From Zasmidium citrigriseum (Eukaryota > Ascomycota > Dothideomycetes > Mycosphaerellales > Mycosphaerellaceae), in assembly GCA_002786025.1 (NCBI GenBank), contig NHNW01000014.1:496001-560000 (forward strand): 64,000 nucleotides of DNA. The letters run 5' to 3'. Position 1 is the stretch's first letter, and every line of letters begins with the position of its first letter. Made by a program: the position numbers and the translations under genes. Below the pieces are notes generated by a model. It worked only from the letters and a program-made list of their open reading frames with translations, was not told the origin of the DNA and ran no database searches. Shown piece by piece: positions 59,440-64,000 of the stretch.

Positions 59440-60000
59440 TCTAATAGGGCGGAAAAATGTTTACGTTTTATACTAACCCGAAGCGGACGCTATATATTAA
59501 CGTAGATAGTAGTAAAGACTACGGAGTAGGTATTATAGTCTATATAGTCGAAGGCGATCCTAAACTAATTATAACCGAGCTAGAGGTATATCCTCGGAAA
59601 GACGATACTTTAAAAGACTTCGTAGATTCTACGAGTTAGCTTAAACGTACGGTTAACTTTCTAGTCTATAAGATTTAAGTAGTAGCTTTCGACTCCTACG
59701 CCTTAACTAGCGCTAAGAGGCGATATTTCCCTACTAAGCTCGAGATATTTAGAGTCTTATTTACGACTAAGAAGTTCCGTTACTTAATAGACGTAGTACT
59801 AAAGGTCTATATATTTACGGACTATACCGCGGTAATAGCGATTATAAAGAAGTATAATATTACTATAACCGTATCTAGCGAGAAGCTTAACTACCGCCTT
59901 ATTTCGGCTTTAGTATACCTCTCCTAGTTCTTAAATATAGAGGTACTCTATCGACCTAGTCGTAACTATATCGTTCTAGACGCCCTTAGCCGCCTATAAG
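59440..60000 (+). mobile_element. RNase H region of the Gypsy relic
   Basis: The only surviving ORF of the flank (59,457-59,639) begins here at a chance ATG. It encodes 'LYINVDSSKDYGVGIIVY', the first RNase H strand of Gypsy elements, where a D-x-SK-x-G-x-G pattern is usual. Downstream 'FTDYTAV' and, at about 59,960-59,995, 'NYIVLDALSRL' match the end of the domain. Confidence 0.8.
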
Positions 60001-60539
60001 GCTACTAAGATCCTAATAAGGCCTACGACCTTAATAATAGTAGCCTCGACGAGATCCCTTCTTATTTTATTTAGGACTTAGACTACGACTTCGATAGCTT
60101 CTATATAACTACCTTAGTAATATTATCCGATCGATTTAAGGAGCGTATTCGAATAGGATATAAGGAGAGTTACGTATAGAGTAGATTACTTATAGTACTC
60201 GAGGCTATCGCTAGACGCTAGGCTACTACTATATCTACCTTACGTAAAGATAGAGTATCGAGTAGCTTACCTCTAGATAAGACTCTAGAGAATAAGGAGG
60301 TAGCTACTACTATTAAGTACGTCGATATAACTAAGCGTAATAGTCGTAGACGGAAGGTTTTCGTATCTACTACTACTAAGAAGAATAGTAAGCCTATAAA
60401 GACTAATAAGATATAGCTACTACTAGAATCGGACTATAAGCTAGATATCGACGCGCTCTAGCTTAAGGGGCTTCGATTCTTTATTAAAGATAGCCTTATC
60501 TTCTATATCGATCTAGGAAAGTCGTATTATTTAAGGCTC

Positions 60540-61300
60540 TATATTCCTAAATCTCTCGAGTATAAAGTCTTTAAAATAGTTTATAATAATCGTTTCTATA
60601 CCGGGTTTACTCGCTCTTATAAGCGGTTAACGTCCTTAATCTATATTCGCGATTACGTAGTACGGCTTAAGAAGTATATCGCTTAGTACTAGGCGTACTA
60701 TAATTTATAGACGTTACGTTACCTACCTTTCGGCTATATAAATCTAATCGATATTCCTACGTAGCTAATAGTAGTTATAGCTACGGACTTTATAATATAC
60801 CTCCTACCTATATTAGAAGGTTTTAATGTCCTACTTACTATTACCTATAAGCGATTAAAGCGGGTACTATTAATCGCTAGGCGATTAACCTAGACTACTA
60901 AGGAGTAGGTAGATACTTAGTTAACGGCTATCTAAGAGCGTAGCTAGGCGGTTCCCCTTAAGTTTATTTCCGATAGAGATCCGAAGTAGCTTAGCGCCTT
61001 CTTTAAACGCCTTATATACCGTCTAGGTACTAAAATACTTACCTCTACGGTATATTACCCTTAGATAGATAGATAAAGCGAGAGGACGAATTAAATAGTT
61101 AAGTAGGCGTTACGTTTCTTTATTAGAGCGTATCCTTACGCCGACTAGACTAATATCTTACCTAGATTAACTTCGTATCTTAGTAGTATAAAGAATACGA
61201 GTACTAGCGTCTTCCTAGACTAATATAACTTCGGCTTCGACCTTAATATAGACGCCTTTATCGGGCTACGCTAACTCCTAGTTAAAGAGTTCGATACTCT
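60540..61300 (+). mobile_element. Integrase of the Gypsy relic
   Basis: 'TGFTRSYKRL' and 'IRDYVVRLKKYI' stand for the zinc-binding region (His and Cys now Tyr). The core has 'VIATDFI' (first Asp), 'LKFISDRDPK.LSAFF' (second Asp) and 'GTKILTSTVYYP..D....ERTN' (Glu), the DDE triad of retroviral-type integrases in the spacing seen in Gypsy elements. Confidence 0.85.
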
Positions 61301-61670
61301 AAGGTAGTAATATTAGTAATAAGCTAAGGAAGCTCTAGCCTTCGCTAACGCTACGATAAAGGAGCGGTATAACTAGAAATACCTCCCTATTTCCTTTAAT
61401 ATTAGAGATAAGGTCTATCTAAAGCTATACTAGAAGACCTATAAGCTCCCTAGCGAATATTATAAGTACGGGCCGTAACGTTTAGGGCTATTTATAGTTA
61501 TTTAGAAGGTTAGGCAACTTGCTTATCGACTAGACATCCCTAAGTCTAAGCGTATTTATCTAGTTATCTTAGTTATCTAGCTCGAACTAGTACCTCTAGG
61601 CGTTAATCCTTATAATAGACTAAAGGTAGTACTACTAGGGGTTATCGACGCGAACGATAACGATAGCCCT

Positions 61671-61810
61671 TATTACGTTAAGAAGATCTTATTAAAACGT
61701 AAGAGTAGTAATAAGATCTAATATCTTATACGCTAGAAAGATAAACCCCCTATCTATAACGAATAGATAGATAAAGAAGATCTCTCTACGCTTAAAGATA
61801 TAGTAATATC
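61671..61810 (+). mobile_element. Chromodomain at the end of pol
   Basis: The frame reads 'YYVKKILLKRK', then 'YLIR.KDKPPIYNE.I', then a helix-like end, matching 'Y-x-V-E-x-I-L-x-x-R ... YLVKWKG...TWEP'. In chromoviruses such a domain follows integrase and can steer insertion to heterochromatin marked by H3K9 methylation (family knowledge). The aromatic Trp positions are now TAG. Confidence 0.75.
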
Positions 61811-62604
61811 CTTTAATAAGCTAAGAGATAAGGAGGAAGTAGCTATACCTCGTAAGAAGCTAACGTAGAAACCTTACCTACTAGTAACGAACGCTCCCCT
61901 AAGAAAGTAATACTAGTAGGAAACGGCTAAGGAACTTAGTAAAGCTATTATAGTAGACACGTCGATAAGCGCTAGACTACTACCTATAGCTTCGAGGTAC
62001 TCGATATTAAAAGTAGCTAGTAGCCTAGATACTTCTTTAGGGAATAACCTCGCTACTACGCTAACGCTACTAACTACGTTAATAACTAGGCTACCTAAGG
62101 GAGCCGAATTAAGTCTCGCCCGTTAATCTAGCGCTAAACTAGTACTCGTACTACCTACGATTTCTCGTAAAGTTCGATAATAGTTTAAAGCTATTCTAGA
62201 AGATTAATTCGCTCTACGACGAAGCTAGCGTTTAATTAAGGCCGCCTCTCGACTAACGGATAATTAGCCTTCGCTTTTTATTACCGTCGTTTCCTCTACC
62301 TTAAGTAGAAGCTAACGATAGAATCTCTAATAGCTTATATTACGAGGATATTCTATAGAATAAACCTATAGGTATCGACGCGCTTGTCGTATATATACTA
62401 ATTACTCCTATTACCTTCTTACTTCTAACCTTAGCGTAATATTTATATAAATAGCCGTAGATAAGCCGCGAAGTAACCCGAGCCGCGCGACCGTTTACTA
62501 TCTAATATACTTTCTTTTAGAATCGTTTCTTCTACTAATATTTAAACCTAGTACTACTATCGTCGTAATACCTCTATAACGTAAACCTAATAATAGCGGC
62601 GCTC

Positions 62605-64000
62605 TAGCGACTACTACCTCGAAGCGTAAGAAAACGACCTCTAACTTACTCGTACTCTTAAAGCGCGTAAAGGCTAATACGACTACTAATAATACGGTCG
62701 TTAACCCCGCTTTAGCCGCTTAGGCGGCGGTATTATAGGCTAAGTCTAAGGGGATATTAGCGAAGTAGAGCGAGTCGAAGAGAGATAAGATAGCCGAGTA
62801 GATCGCCGCTTAGAAGATAAAGGAAGACCCCGAAGGCTAGATAGCGAATAATAATAAGGCGATTACGTAAGCCTAGGAGCTCGGCGAGATACGTAAAGGT
62901 ATAGACCTAGCGATAGTACTCTTCCCTAAGTCCTTCGATATCGAGGTCCGCCTAACGGAAGAGTATAAGTTAGTATTCGCTAATAACCTTAACTAGATTA
63001 GCTCTAAGTAGATAGAGTAAGCTAGTATCGCTAGGCTAAGCTACTATACTAATCTTCGTAACGTATCCGCTTAATAGCTAAATAATCTTATAGAGAGAGA
63101 GTATTTACTCTATAATATAGTCGCGTAGGAGGCTAAACCTAAGAAACTTAAGGTAATCTATAGCGTCTCGTAGAACCCTACGAAGCTTAATAAACTCGGT
63201 AGCGATACTCCTTACTATAAGTTTAGTAAGATACCCTTTAACCTACTCTTAAGCTAGTAGATTATACTTCGCGAGCGCTATTACTAGCTCGTTAAGTACC
63301 GCGATTACTATTAAAACGAGGATTAAGGCTAGTTAGAGTACGTAAAGTTAGAGCTCTAGAACTTTATATAGAGAGTTTAAGGTATAGTTAGTATTCGTAA
63401 CTATTAGGAGATATTTAAGGAGAGTTCTAACGCTATAGCTAAGGTAGTAGCGAAAGTACTAGAGGCCTATATTCTATTCTCTAAGCTACTAATTACGAAG
63501 AAGTCTTTCGATAGCGTTAAGAATCGATACGGAGGCGAAGCCTATTAACCGAAACTACTTAAGAATTAGTACTTCTATAAGCTAATAGGCGAGAAGTAGC
63601 TAATACCTTAGTAGTATAATAATAGTAAGCGTACCGCGTTAAGCGCCTACTACGAGAACCTTTATCGAGCTTAGCGCGGAGATAATAAGGCGCTACCGCT
63701 AATTATATAGGTTAACAGTACGACTATAGTAGATTATACGAATAAGAAGTTTACTACTAGCGACTCCTAGATAAGGGACCTTCTATAAGATAATATCGCG
63801 TCGTTCGCTAGCTTATCTAGAATACGTAGTATAATAGGTACTAAGGTCTAATTACGCTAGTACTCGATTTATAAGACTAACTTAGCGAGGGATACCTTAG
63901 AGTATTCGCTTATACTCTATCTATTCGAATACCTACTAGACGAGGGTAGTCTTATTTAGTAATTCCTTAGCGAGGAGTTCTTCGACGACGCCTTCTAGCT
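62605..64000 (+). pseudogene. Degenerate open frame running off the window
   Basis: From about 62,605 to the last base one + strand frame is protein-like for some 460 codons. It is interrupted only by TAA/TAG (about forty). The start is Lys/Ala/Gln-rich ('TSKRKKTTSNL'), followed by helical, charged sequence. It could be the gag-like or accessory ORF of another repeat. No domain was recognised. Confidence 0.5.

Larger units (their letters stand above)
54960..61900 (+). pseudogene. Degenerate Ty3/Gypsy chromovirus-like gag-pol in a single frame
   Basis: One frame (codon starts at positions divisible by 3) is protein-like from about 54,960 to 61,900, broken only by TAA and TAG. In order it shows a gag capsid-like part (about 54,960-56,350), an aspartic-protease-like D-T motif (57,537-57,542), reverse transcriptase with Y-I-D-D (58,920-58,931), RNase H (about 59,440-60,000), integrase (about 60,540-61,300) and a chromodomain (about 61,671-61,810). 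PR-RT-RH-IN order is Ty3/Gypsy, and a terminal chromodomain marks the chromovirus branch. gag and pol share one frame with no sign of a frameshift site. RIP has destroyed it: Gln/Trp are stops and Cys/His read as Tyr. LTRs were not located. This is a fungal element, not a virus of animals or plants. Confidence 0.85.
50330..64000. mobile_element. RIP-saturated repeat block, right flank
   Basis: From about 50,330 to the window end CA and TG dinucleotides are almost missing (by eye a few tens in 13.7 kb) while CG, CT and TA are common. Only one ORF above 60 codons survives (59,457-59,639), because ATG becomes ATA and CAA, CAG, TGG become stops. The block contains a Gypsy element and other degenerate repeats listed separately. 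The boundary at about 50,330 is abrupt. It ends beyond the window. Confidence 0.88.

Noticed and set aside
59457..59639. 60-codon ORF in the right flank as a gene
   Set aside because: It is the RNase H fragment of the Gypsy relic, open by chance between RIP stops.

Overview
The window reads as nuclear DNA of a filamentous ascomycete, probably a dothideomycete of the Mycosphaerellales type (inference from gene style, not proven). Support: short GT-AG introns of about 50-75 nt, a HET-domain protein, UPF3, a Sit4 phosphatase, a kinesin-4, Bcd1, several sugar/phosphate-type permeases, and two flanks carrying a RIP-like mutation signature.

Layout: (1) 1 to about 2,360 is a repeat in which CpA and TpG dinucleotides are almost absent; its + strand still encodes a recognisable Mutator-like (MULE) transposase broken only by TAA/TAG. 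(2) About 2,360 to 50,330 is a normal-composition gene island with 16 gene models: WD40/solenoid protein, UPF3, HET protein, kinesin-4, a secreted Q/G-rich protein, Sit4/PP6 phosphatase, MFS sugar transporter, glutathionyl-hydroquinone reductase, GIT1-like MFS permease, PhyH dioxygenase, Baeyer-Villiger-type monooxygenase, PhnZ-like HD oxygenase, membrane-anchored multicopper oxidase, secreted phospholipase C, a short-chain dehydrogenase-like protein, a broken F-box-like gene and Bcd1. Most have introns; junctions below were chosen because they restore reading frame and family motifs. (3) About 50,330 to 64,000 is again RIP-saturated and holds a Ty3/Gypsy chromovirus-like gag-pol in one frame (gag, protease, RT with YIDD, RNase H, integrase, chromodomain), then another degenerate frame that runs off the window.

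The most interesting island segment is 34.5-46.2 kb. A GIT1-like permease is divergent from a PhyH-family Fe(II)/2-oxoglutarate dioxygenase; about 3.3 kb further lies an HD protein whose residues match, at nearly identical spacing, the active site recalled for PhnZ; a secreted phospholipase C follows. Together these suggest a fungal locus for taking up and oxidatively degrading organophosphonates such as 2-aminoethylphosphonate to glycine and phosphate. Several CACGTG sites (the Pho4/NUC-1 core) lie in the relevant intergenic regions. The function is an inference; the residues and layout are visible.

The repeat flanks are dead: saturation of CpA-to-TpA change turns Gln and Trp codons into stops, His and Cys into Tyr, and removes nearly all ATG codons, which explains why almost no ORF survives there. 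A single Trp-to-stop change of the same type breaks the F-box-like gene inside the island, about 2.3 kb from the right flank.
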